A DNA stretch of 5,288 bases from positions 1-5,288 of the forward strand of contig PUNN01000195.1 in NCBI GenBank assembly GCA_003552605.1, given 5' to 3'. A program made the translations under genes and the position numbers. Origin of the DNA: Phycisphaeraceae bacterium. GTDB taxonomy: Bacteria > Planctomycetota > Phycisphaerae > Phycisphaerales > Phycisphaeraceae. Below the pieces are notes generated by a model, which worked only from the letters and a program-made list of their open reading frames with translations, was not told the DNA's origin and made no database searches. Positions 1-5,288 of the stretch are shown in pieces (positions within the stretch are counted from its first letter, which is position 1; the number at the start of each line of letters is the position of its first letter).

Positions 1-155
1 CGAGGGGAGAGGGGGGAAATTCCCGGTCCGCTAGCCGCGGTGCGGGTCATGCGCCCCCATTCGTCCGCCCGAGCGGTGGATGCTACGCTGCTGTGGTGGG
101 GTTGTGTGTTCGTCGTGCCTGGCGGGTGCGCCGCGGCCCCGGGATGGAATCGGCC
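1..155. other. Leader region upstream of the ABC genes, no gene seen
   Basis: I see no supportable gene here. The left end is very G-rich and contains a small dyad, GGGAA-A-TTCCC, at 14-24, which could be a protein site or the foot of an upstream terminator, but it has no T-run after it. One + frame is open from position 2 to a TAG at 32-34, which could be the last ten codons of an upstream gene; that is too short to call. No clear -35/-10 pair stands out before the ATPase start. TGCTACGCT at 81-89 is only a poor extended -10 match. Confidence 0.4.
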
Positions 156-884
156 ATGCTGGTATTGGAGGACGTTTACAAGACGTATCGCCAGGGCGGT
201 GAGTCGGTGCAGGCGCTCAGCGGGGTGAGCCTGAGCATCGGCCAGAGCGGTTACTACGCGATCATGGGCCCCTCCGGCAGCGGCAAGAGCACACTGCTGC
301 ATCTCGCGGCCGGGCTGGACCGGCCGGACCGGGGCCGCATCGTCGTTGGCGGGGATGACCTGACGCAGATGGGCGAGACGGCGCTGATGCGCTTCCGCCG
401 CCATCGCATCGGCATCGTCTTTCAGCAGTTCAACCTCATTCCCACACTGACCGCAGCGCAGAACGTGATGCTGCCCGGGGTGATCGACCGCCGGCCGCGG
501 GGCTGGCTGAAGCAGCGCTGCGATGAACTGCTCGATCAACTGGACATGTCGCATCGGGCCGACCACCGGCCCGATGCCCTCAGCGGCGGTGAGCAGCAGC
601 GGGTGGCCATCGCCCGGGCGCTGCTTTTCGAGCCACCGGTGCTTCTGGCCGATGAGCCGACGGGCAACCTCGACTCAGCTTCAAGCGACCGGTTGTGGAA
701 GCTGCTTGGCGAACTGGCCGAGCAACATCGGATGACAGTGGTCATGGTCACGCACGAGCCGGCGGCCGCGGTGCATTGCCGGCATGTCTATGTCTTCCGC
801 GATGGTGCGTGTCGCGGGCAATTCGAGGTCGATGGTCTTGACATCACCGGTGTGGCATCTCGCTACCAACAGCTTGGCCGCTAA
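156..884 (+). CDS. ABC transporter ATP-binding protein, LolD/MacB/YbbA type
   Basis: This cytoplasmic ATPase of 242 residues hydrolyses ATP to drive the permease encoded directly downstream. All motifs of a working nucleotide-binding domain are present: A-loop aromatic Y11, Walker A GPSGSGKST at 38-46, Q-loop Q90 in VFQQFNLIP, signature LSGGEQQR at 142-149, Walker B VLLADEP at 162-168 with catalytic E167, D-loop GNLDS at 170-174, and H-loop H200. The FQQFNLIPTLTAxxNV stretch and the DEPTGNLDS block are typical of the family that pairs with FtsX-fold permeases. Length is slightly above the usual 220-235 residues because of a short C-terminal tail. I chose ATG 156 because the protein then opens MLVLEDVYKTY, as relatives do, with a weak GGGATGGA stretch 7 bases before. 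ATG 144 (adding MESA) is a close alternative; GTG 93 would add an unlikely Arg-rich leader. The 3' end overlaps the permease gene, implying coupled translation. The transported substrate is not determinable. Confidence 0.93.
   Translation: MLVLEDVYKTYRQGGESVQALSGVSLSIGQSGYYAIMGPSGSGKSTLLHLAAGLDRPDRGRIVVGGDDLTQMGETALMRFRRHRIGIVFQQFNLIPTLTAAQNVMLPGVIDRRPRGWLKQRCDELLDQLDMSHRADHRPDALSGGEQQRVAIARALLFEPPVLLADEPTGNLDSASSDRLWKLLGELAEQHRMTVVMVTHEPAAAVHCRHVYVFRDGACRGQFEVDGLDITGVASRYQQLGR
825..828 (+). promoter_or_regulatory. Candidate ribosome binding site for the permease gene
   Basis: GAGG lies 3 bases before ATG 832, inside the coding sequence of the ATPase. The spacing is shorter than the usual 5-9 bases, but the other candidate starts (ATG 784, GTG 850) have no comparable purine run just upstream. 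It therefore favours 832 without settling it. Ribosomes ending translation at the TAA at 882-884 could also feed this start by coupling. Confidence 0.4.
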
Positions 885-3429
885 GAAGGGCCGGACGCTG
901 CTGCTGATCCTCACCGTTGCGCTCGCGACGATGCTGGGCGGGATGTTGGCGGTGACGACCCGGTCGATGGAGGCGTCGATCCTGGGCGGCATCGACCGGC
1001 TGATCGGTTACGCCGACCAGCGCATCGTCCCGCAGCGCAGCGGCGGCGAAGTGCCACTGGATCTGATCGAAACGATCGATGCCCTGCCGGAGGTGCGAAA
1101 CGTCTGGCCGTTTCTGAAGGTCTCGCGGACGATCGGGGCACCGGTCACGGGTGAGACGGTCAGCGTCACCGCCGAGGGGCTGGTGCCCGAGCGCCACGGG
1201 CCGACATACCAGGCGGTGCTGCGTGGCGGGCGACTGCCCGAGGCGCCCGGCGAAACGACGGTCGATGAGGCGGTGCGCGATCGACTCGAGCTCGAGATCG
1301 GCGATGAGATCACTGTCGCCGGCGGGCTTGAGGATTCACTGACGGTCGTCGGCTTCATCGCCCGGCCGCCGATCGGCGCCATGCCCCGGCAGGTGATCCT
1401 GGTCACCTTCGAGCAGGCGAGGGCGATGTCACGGTACCCCGACTCGGTCAGCCGGCTGGACCTGATGCTCGAGGAGGGGGTTGATGCCGAGGCATTTGCC
1501 GAGCGCCACGCGGGCGTGCTGCCGGCGGAAGTGAAGTTCCAGACGCCCGTCGCGGCGAGGGCCGGCGTTCAGAAGATGATGCGGGGCCTTCGATGGTCGT
1601 TCCTGGCGGCGATGGTGCTGGTCTACCTCTGCGCGGCCTACATCGTGCTGACCGGTCTGACCACGGCGGTCACCGAGCGCGTACGTGAGCTTGGCATTCT
1701 GCGCTGCATCGGTGCCAGCCGCGTGCAGATCGCCCTGATGCAACTCGGCACGGGGCTGACGGTGGCGCTGATCGGGGCGCCGTTGGGCCTGCCGCTGGGC
1801 GTGCTGGGCGCGGAGATCGTGCAGTCGCAGGTACCCGAGTTTTTCGGTGAGCTGACTGTCGTCGAGCCACATGATCTGGCCATTGCCTTCGCCGCCGCGG
1901 CGGGGGCGGGGCTGCTCGGGGCGGTATACCCGGCGTTTCTGGCTGCCCGGACCCAGCCGCTGGAGGCACTGGCCCAGCGTGCGCGCAAACCACGTGGCCG
2001 GGCGGTGTGGATTTGCCTGATCCTCGCGGCGGTGATGCTTGCGGTCGCGCCGCTGAACCTGCTGATCGACCGGGAGGCGGAGCGGTCGTTCTGGACGCAC
2101 ACCTTCGTCGGGATGCCCCTGACGTTTCTCGGGTTCGTAGTACTGTGCGTGCCCGTGCTGGCCCTGGTGGTCCGCTTTGTCGTGCCGTTGATCGCATGGG
2201 TTCTGGTGCTGCCGGTCGAGCTTGTGCGCGGCACGATCCGGGCGACCCCGCTGCGGCATGCGTTCACCTCCGCCGGGCTGATGGTGGGGCTGACGCTGCT
2301 GATCGCGACCTGGGCGATCGGCCGCGGCACGGTGGGCACGTTCGCCGATGGCGTGCAGATGCCCGAGATATTCGCGTATTCGGTGTTCCGCCAGATCACG
2401 CCGCAACAGGTCGAGCAGATACGTGACCTGCCCGGCATCGAGCATGTCTGTCCATCCGCGCAGCGGCCGGTGCGTGTGCTCGACGCCCGGTTCCGCTTCG
2501 GTGTCGAGGGGATCACACCGGAGCAGACGAGCTTTCTCACCTTCGAGCCACGATGCTTCTTCCAGGTGGCCGATCTCGAGTGGGTTCGCGGCGATCAGCA
2601 AAGCGCCCTCGAGATGCTCGATGAAGGCGGTGCGATCCTGGTCAGCCGCGAGTACCACGTGGCCCATGGGGCGGATGTGGGGGATGTGATCGAACTCGCT
2701 TCCTACCGCACCGATGCGGATGGGCAACCCATCGCCGTGCCGTTCCGCATCGCCGGCGTGGTCAGCAACCGGGGAATGGACCTTGCCGTCTCGGCCAAGG
2801 GCTTTCAGGGCACATTCGAGGATGCTTCCATCGCCTTCGTCTTCGGCACCGAGGCCGATGCCCGCGAGCACTTCAACCTGCGCGGCTACAACATGCTGAT
2901 GATCAGCGTCACCCCGGGGGCCGATGTCGAGCAGGTGCGGCAGCAGGTGGTGGAAACCGCGGCGGTGGAAGCCATCAGCGGTGCAGAGATCATCGATCGC
3001 GTGCAAGAACTGGCCGATCACACCATGCTGGCGTCGAGCCTGTTGGCCATCGCCAGTCTCCTGATCGCCTGCGCCGGGGTCAGCAACCTTGTCGCAGCGG
3101 AGGTCTCGGCGAGGCGGTTCGAGTTCGGCGTGATGCGGGCCATCGGCAGTTCAAAGGGCATGCTTGCCCGGCTGATCGTGGCACAGACGGTCACGATCGC
3201 CGTGGTCGGCTGCATCTGCGGGACGATCGCGGGCATGCAGATTTCGCTGCTCCGGCAGGTTCAACTCGAGCGATTGCTCGGCCTCGACTACGCCACGCAA
3301 GTGCCCTGGGATGTGGTGCTGATGGGCAGCGGCGTGGTCATGCTCATCGCCACCGCCGCCGCGCTGCCCCCCTTGTGGCGCCTGATGCGCCAGCCCCCAC
3401 GCGCCCTGCTCGCAAGCAACCTCGCGTGA
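832..3429 (+). CDS. FtsX/MacB-fold ABC transporter permease, ten membrane segments
   Basis: This inner-membrane partner of the upstream ATPase has 865 residues, close to the roughly 800 known for YbbP-like double permeases and about twice a LolC/LolE protein. Hydrophobic segments lie near 21-41, 255-278, 305-326, 349-371, 391-412, 427-447, 480-500, 733-755, 782-802 and 827-846. Two extracytoplasmic domains of about 213 and 229 residues fill 42-254 and 504-732. The coupling-loop hallmark ERVRELGILRCIGAS (282-296) is echoed by RRFEFGVMRAIGSS (761-774), and YPAFLAARTQPLEAL (366-380) follows TM4, so the chain is a fused duplication of a half-permease. The first ectodomain has the GDEITV...VVGFI pattern of MacB-type periplasmic core domains. 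The gene overlaps the ATPase gene by 53 bases. ATG 832 is chosen for its GAGG; GTG 850 (starting just before WHLATNSLAAKKGRTLL) would also fit the family, and ATG 784 looks too long. The substrate is unknown. YbbP-like export or mechanical signalling are alternatives; no membrane-fusion or outer-membrane partner lies in the window. Confidence 0.9.
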   Translation: MVLTSPVWHLATNSLAAKKGRTLLLILTVALATMLGGMLAVTTRSMEASILGGIDRLIGYADQRIVPQRSGGEVPLDLIETIDALPEVRNVWPFLKVSRTIGAPVTGETVSVTAEGLVPERHGPTYQAVLRGGRLPEAPGETTVDEAVRDRLELEIGDEITVAGGLEDSLTVVGFIARPPIGAMPRQVILVTFEQARAMSRYPDSVSRLDLMLEEGVDAEAFAERHAGVLPAEVKFQTPVAARAGVQKMMRGLRWSFLAAMVLVYLCAAYIVLTGLTTAVTERVRELGILRCIGASRVQIALMQLGTGLTVALIGAPLGLPLGVLGAEIVQSQVPEFFGELTVVEPHDLAIAFAAAAGAGLLGAVYPAFLAARTQPLEALAQRARKPRGRAVWICLILAAVMLAVAPLNLLIDREAERSFWTHTFVGMPLTFLGFVVLCVPVLALVVRFVVPLIAWVLVLPVELVRGTIRATPLRHAFTSAGLMVGLTLLIATWAIGRGTVGTFADGVQMPEIFAYSVFRQITPQQVEQIRDLPGIEHVCPSAQRPVRVLDARFRFGVEGITPEQTSFLTFEPRCFFQVADLEWVRGDQQSALEMLDEGGAILVSREYHVAHGADVGDVIELASYRTDADGQPIAVPFRIAGVVSNRGMDLAVSAKGFQGTFEDASIAFVFGTEADAREHFNLRGYNMLMISVTPGADVEQVRQQVVETAAVEAISGAEIIDRVQELADHTMLASSLLAIASLLIACAGVSNLVAAEVSARRFEFGVMRAIGSSKGMLARLIVAQTVTIAVVGCICGTIAGMQISLLRQVQLERLLGLDYATQVPWDVVLMGSGVVMLIATAAALPPLWRLMRQPPRALLASNLA

Positions 3430-3491
3430 GTCGATCGCCGAACTCCCCGCTCCCCCCATTCGGGCGCATGACACGCGCCGCGGCTGGCGGA

Positions 3492-3520
3492 CCGGGGGTT
3501 TCCCCCACTCCCGCCCCCGG
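3492..3520. repeat. Inverted repeat CCGGGGG / CCCCCGG
   Basis: A perfect 7-bp inverted repeat pairs 3492-3498 with 3514-3520 across a 15-base loop. The same left arm can instead fold tightly as GGGGG-TTT-CCCCC (3494-3506), so two exclusive hairpins are possible. No T-run follows, so it is not a classical intrinsic terminator; it could still stabilise the 3' end of the ABC transcript. In such GC-rich DNA chance pairing is a real alternative. Confidence 0.35.
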
Positions 3521-3540
3521 GAAATGGGCAGAGAGCAAAA

Positions 3541-3585
3541 ACCTTCCGCGGCGCATGTCATGCACCGGTAAACCGCCGCGAAGGT
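3541..3585 (+). terminator. Possible intrinsic terminator stem-loop for the ABC operon
   Basis: ACCTT (3541-3545) pairs with AAGGT (3581-3585), and CGCGGCG (3547-3553) pairs with CGCCGCG (3574-3580), with C3546 bulged. That gives a 12-bp stem with a 20-base loop. A short T-containing tail, GCCGTTTCGTT, follows at 3586-3596, weaker than a typical U-tract. It sits 112 bases after the permease stop. A competing small stem GCACC/GGTGC (3562-3566 with 3583-3587) shares the right arm. The stem is strong by eye; its role as a terminator is inferred. Confidence 0.35.
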
Positions 3586-3684
3586 GCCGTTTCGTTGCTG
3601 ATCACGCCGCAATGCGGTAAGTGAGGGTCTGCACGTTGTTTCGCCGGGCCGATCCGGCCGGCGGCGCTGGCCCGCTGTGGTCAA

Positions 3685-3712
3685 GCCGGCGCCGGCCATG
3701 GGTGGCCCCATG
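3685..3712. promoter_or_regulatory. Operator-like palindromes before the third gene
   Basis: A perfect 12-base palindrome GCCGGCGCCGGC (3685-3696) directly abuts a 16-base dyad with 6-base arms, CATGGG-TGGC-CCCATG (3697-3712). The dyad ends 3 bases before the TAGAAT hexamer at 3716, where a regulator bound to it would overlap the spacer of a promoter. The all-G/C palindrome could arise by chance in this composition, but the dyad with A/T positions is less easily explained that way. Its binding protein, if any, is not identifiable. Confidence 0.35.
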
Positions 3713-3715
3713 CGC

Positions 3716-3721
3716 TAGAAT
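3716..3721 (+). promoter_or_regulatory. Candidate -10 box TAGAAT
   Basis: TAGAAT matches five of six positions of the sigma-70-type TATAAT consensus and stands out in GC-rich surroundings. It lies 67 bases upstream of the ATG at 3789, a plausible leader length. No good -35 hexamer is found 16-18 bases further upstream (that stretch reads as GC-rich palindrome), so the promoter would be weak, activator-dependent or read by another sigma factor. Confidence 0.35.
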
Positions 3722-3777
3722 TGCCTCGTTGTCGGCCGGGGCGACTGGATCGGGATTGCCGGTAACCGGAACTTGCT

Positions 3778-3782
3778 GGAGG
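3778..3782 (+). promoter_or_regulatory. Shine-Dalgarno site of the third gene
   Basis: GGAGG is a perfect core Shine-Dalgarno sequence 6 bases before ATG 3789. Together with the signal peptide that begins at this ATG, it fixes the start of the third gene. Confidence 0.75.
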
Positions 3783-3788
3783 CCTCGC

Positions 3789-5288
3789 ATGCTGTGTCGA
3801 TCGTTGCTGCTCGTGATGCTGGCGGTGGGAATCGCGGTGGGGGCATCGGCGGAGACGAATCAGTCGCAGGAGCCCGAGCAGAGGCTGGAAGGGTTCGGGC
3901 CGGATGTTCATCAACAGGTGGCGGATGATGATGAGCTTCGAGAGAAGGTTGAAAGCCTGATCGAGCAGCTTGGCGATGAGCGTTACAGCGAGCGTGAACG
4001 CGCCCATGCCGCGCTGGTTGAACTCGGCCCGAAGATCATCCCGCTGATCGAGCCGCATTTCGATCACCCTGATGCCGAGATTGCCGCGAGGTTGCGGACG
4101 CTGAAGGGTGCCTATGAATGGATGGGCCACGGGGCGCTGGTCTTCCGCATCGAGCCGGGGTCACAAGCCGAGCAACTCGACATCAAGCCCGGTGATGTGG
4201 CGCTTCGCATCAACAGGCTTGATGTACACAGCATCCGCGAAATCCGCCAGGTGCCGGAAGACGAACACCGCACGCTGAAGCTGCTTACCGCCGAGGGGGT
4301 TCGCACGGTCGACGTTGAGCCCGGACGCATCGGCATCTGGCTGTCGGAGTGGCGGGAGGATGAAGGCGGGCAGGCGCATCTGGAAGGCATCCGTGCCCTG
4401 GCCGATGAAGCCACCTGGCCTCGGGCCTACGAGTTGATCGGTGACCTGCACAACCGCGGCATTGATGAGCCATGGACCGCCGGTGTGATGGCGGGGCTGA
4501 GCGTTTACATGCACGAGCATGAGCGTGCCATGCGCCTCTATGACCAAGTGGCCCGCCAGCCGGGGCCGACCGGGGACCTCGAATACCTGCTCGGCGAACT
4601 CGCCGAGCGGATGCCGCTTGAACACCTCGAGGTAGCCCGGGCGCTTGACCGGGTACCGCGGCTCGAGCGGACCAGTGGTGAAGAGCAGGCGGCGCTCGAA
4701 CGTCTGTTCACCCGCCGCGCACCCAATCGCGCCATCCTCAACCGATTGCTCGATGTGCCCGAGGAAGCGGTCGAGGTCGATGACATGCCGATGCGGTTAC
4801 TGCGCACATCTGAAACCCGCGCAATGCTCGCCCTGCATCAGCGCAACTGGCAGCAGGCGGCGGAATCGCTCACAGCCGTGTGCGAAGAGGCGGCAGCGCG
4901 GGTGATGATGCACCAGGGCGGCGATCCGGACCCCAATTCGCCGTTCGTCACCGCTGCCGCGAGTCTCCGGGACTTTCTGCCTGTGCTGATCCACCTGTCG
5001 ATCGCCGAAGATGAGATCGGCCAGGCACGGTCGTTCGCCGAAACGATGATCCGTACCGCGGCCGGGGACCAGATTGACTACAGGCGTGAAGATTTCGCCG
5101 CCGCGGCGATGATCGCGTGGTTGCAGCGCGCGGCGGGGCAGGCAGCGCAGAATGAGCGATCCACCGACTTCGCCGCCCGGTTTGCCAGCCTGCGTGATGA
5201 GCAGTTGGTCGACCTGTGGTCCAAGAAGCTGCACCGCCTCGCACGCCACGGCGATGCCGCCACGGCATTGCGGCCTTATTTCACCGCG
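3789..5288 (+). CDS. Exported HEAT-like/PDZ/TPR-like protein, 3' end missing
   Basis: The frame runs 500 codons to the window edge without a stop, so the gene is partial. Residues 1-21 form a signal peptide: a short basic start (R4), a hydrophobic core L6-A19 and an ASA|ET cleavage site after A21. There is no lipobox cysteine, so a soluble periplasmic or cell-surface protein is expected. Residues 22-50 are acidic and Gln-rich. Residues 52-105 form a HEAT-like helical pair with D63-E-R-Y-x-x-R-E-x-A and L79-G-P, a style I associate with planctomycetes. Residues 113-183 read as a PDZ domain: GALVFRIEPGSQAEQLDIKP leading to GDVALRIN, then a strand pair near 164-177. The remainder is mostly helical with TPR-like stretches near 240-257, 344-369 and 481-498. 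No catalytic triad or protease domain is visible, so a scaffold or peptide-binding role is inferred, not shown. I cannot assign a named family. ATG 3789 is supported by GGAGG six bases upstream. Confidence 0.85.
   Translation, partial: MLCRSLLLVMLAVGIAVGASAETNQSQEPEQRLEGFGPDVHQQVADDDELREKVESLIEQLGDERYSERERAHAALVELGPKIIPLIEPHFDHPDAEIAARLRTLKGAYEWMGHGALVFRIEPGSQAEQLDIKPGDVALRINRLDVHSIREIRQVPEDEHRTLKLLTAEGVRTVDVEPGRIGIWLSEWREDEGGQAHLEGIRALADEATWPRAYELIGDLHNRGIDEPWTAGVMAGLSVYMHEHERAMRLYDQVARQPGPTGDLEYLLGELAERMPLEHLEVARALDRVPRLERTSGEEQAALERLFTRRAPNRAILNRLLDVPEEAVEVDDMPMRLLRTSETRAMLALHQRNWQQAAESLTAVCEEAAARVMMHQGGDPDPNSPFVTAAASLRDFLPVLIHLSIAEDEIGQARSFAETMIRTAAGDQIDYRREDFAAAAMIAWLQRAAGQAAQNERSTDFAARFASLRDEQLVDLWSKKLHRLARHGDAATALRPYFTA

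Larger units (their letters stand above)
3430..3788. other. Intergenic region with several inverted repeats
   Basis: These 359 bases between the permease stop and the next start hold no credible gene; the open frames crossing it lack family-like sequence and a good ribosome site. What can be seen, in order: a 5-bp GGCGC/GCGCC stem at 3463-3479, a 7-bp CCGGGGG/CCCCCGG stem at 3492-3520, a 12-bp bulged stem at 3541-3585, a 12-base palindrome at 3685-3696, a 16-base dyad at 3697-3712, a TAGAAT hexamer at 3716-3721, an 11-base dyad CCGGT-A-ACCGG at 3759-3769, and a Shine-Dalgarno site at 3778-3782. The first half looks like a transcript end, the second half like a promoter and 5' leader for the third gene. 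Confidence 0.7.

Noticed and set aside
2..34. Possible last ten codons of an upstream gene ending at TAG 32-34
   Set aside because: The stretch is too short and too G-biased to separate from chance, and nothing to the left is visible.
81..89. TGCTACGCT as an extended -10 box for the ABC operon
   Set aside because: Only three of six bases of the hexamer match the consensus and no -35 partner is found at proper spacing.
40..228. A 62-codon + frame opening before the ATPase gene
   Set aside because: It overlaps the start of the ATPase in another frame, is rich in Arg, Trp and Cys, and shows no ribosome site or family resemblance.
1429..3021. A 530-codon open frame on the - strand opposite the permease gene
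   Set aside because: It lies entirely inside a gene with clear family motifs, its product is rich in His, Gln, Arg and Asp with no recognisable domain, and long antisense frames are expected where GC-rich third positions remove stop codons.
3151..3711. A 186-codon - strand frame crossing the end of the permease gene and the intergenic region
   Set aside because: No ribosome site or recognisable domain, over half is antisense to the permease, and the intergenic part contains the inverted repeats instead of coding-like sequence.
3759..3769. CCGGT-A-ACCGG dyad in the leader of the third gene as a riboswitch or operator
   Set aside because: A single 5-base-arm dyad with a one-base centre is compatible with chance in this GC-rich context, and no riboswitch core is recognisable around it.
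4161..5268. Several - strand frames of 60-154 codons opposite the third gene
   Set aside because: They are shadows of a continuous 500-codon frame that has a signal peptide, a Shine-Dalgarno site and domain-like sequence.

Overview
The window is GC-rich DNA from a bacterium. It holds two complete genes and one gene cut off by the right edge, all on the + strand. No RNA gene, insertion sequence, integrase or CRISPR array is visible. The best lineage hint is in the third protein. Behind a Sec-type signal peptide it carries a HEAT-like segment (D63-E-R-Y-x-x-R-E-x-A to L79-G) of a style I associate with Planctomycetota. The GC content would suit the Phycisphaerae or a related class. This placement is an inference from one motif and composition, so it is tentative.

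Positions 1-155 are a short leader with no convincing gene. Positions 156-884 encode a canonical ABC ATPase of the LolD/MacB/YbbA group with every catalytic motif intact. Overlapping its 3' end in another frame, 832-3429 encodes an 865-residue FtsX/MacB-type permease. It has about ten membrane segments and two large extracytoplasmic domains, and visibly arose by duplication of a half-permease. The two genes form one translationally coupled unit and should build a single ABC complex, with the ATPase bound at the cytoplasmic loops of the permease. The architecture resembles the YbbA-YbbP type of transporter more than the LolCDE lipoprotein exporter. The substrate cannot be read from the sequence.

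Positions 3430-3788 (359 bases) are non-coding. They hold several inverted repeats, one of which could end the ABC transcript. Next to a TAGAAT hexamer lie a perfect 12-base palindrome and a 16-base dyad, followed by a good Shine-Dalgarno site. This looks like a terminator region followed by a separate, possibly regulated, promoter for the third gene.

Positions 3789-5288 encode the first 500 residues of an exported protein with no stop codon inside the window. It combines a signal peptide, a HEAT-like segment, a PDZ domain and a long helical region with three TPR-like stretches. It has no recognisable protease or other catalytic motif in the visible part, so it looks like a periplasmic or surface scaffold or binding protein. 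Whether it works with the ABC transporter is unknown; the gap and separate expression signals argue for an independent transcription unit.
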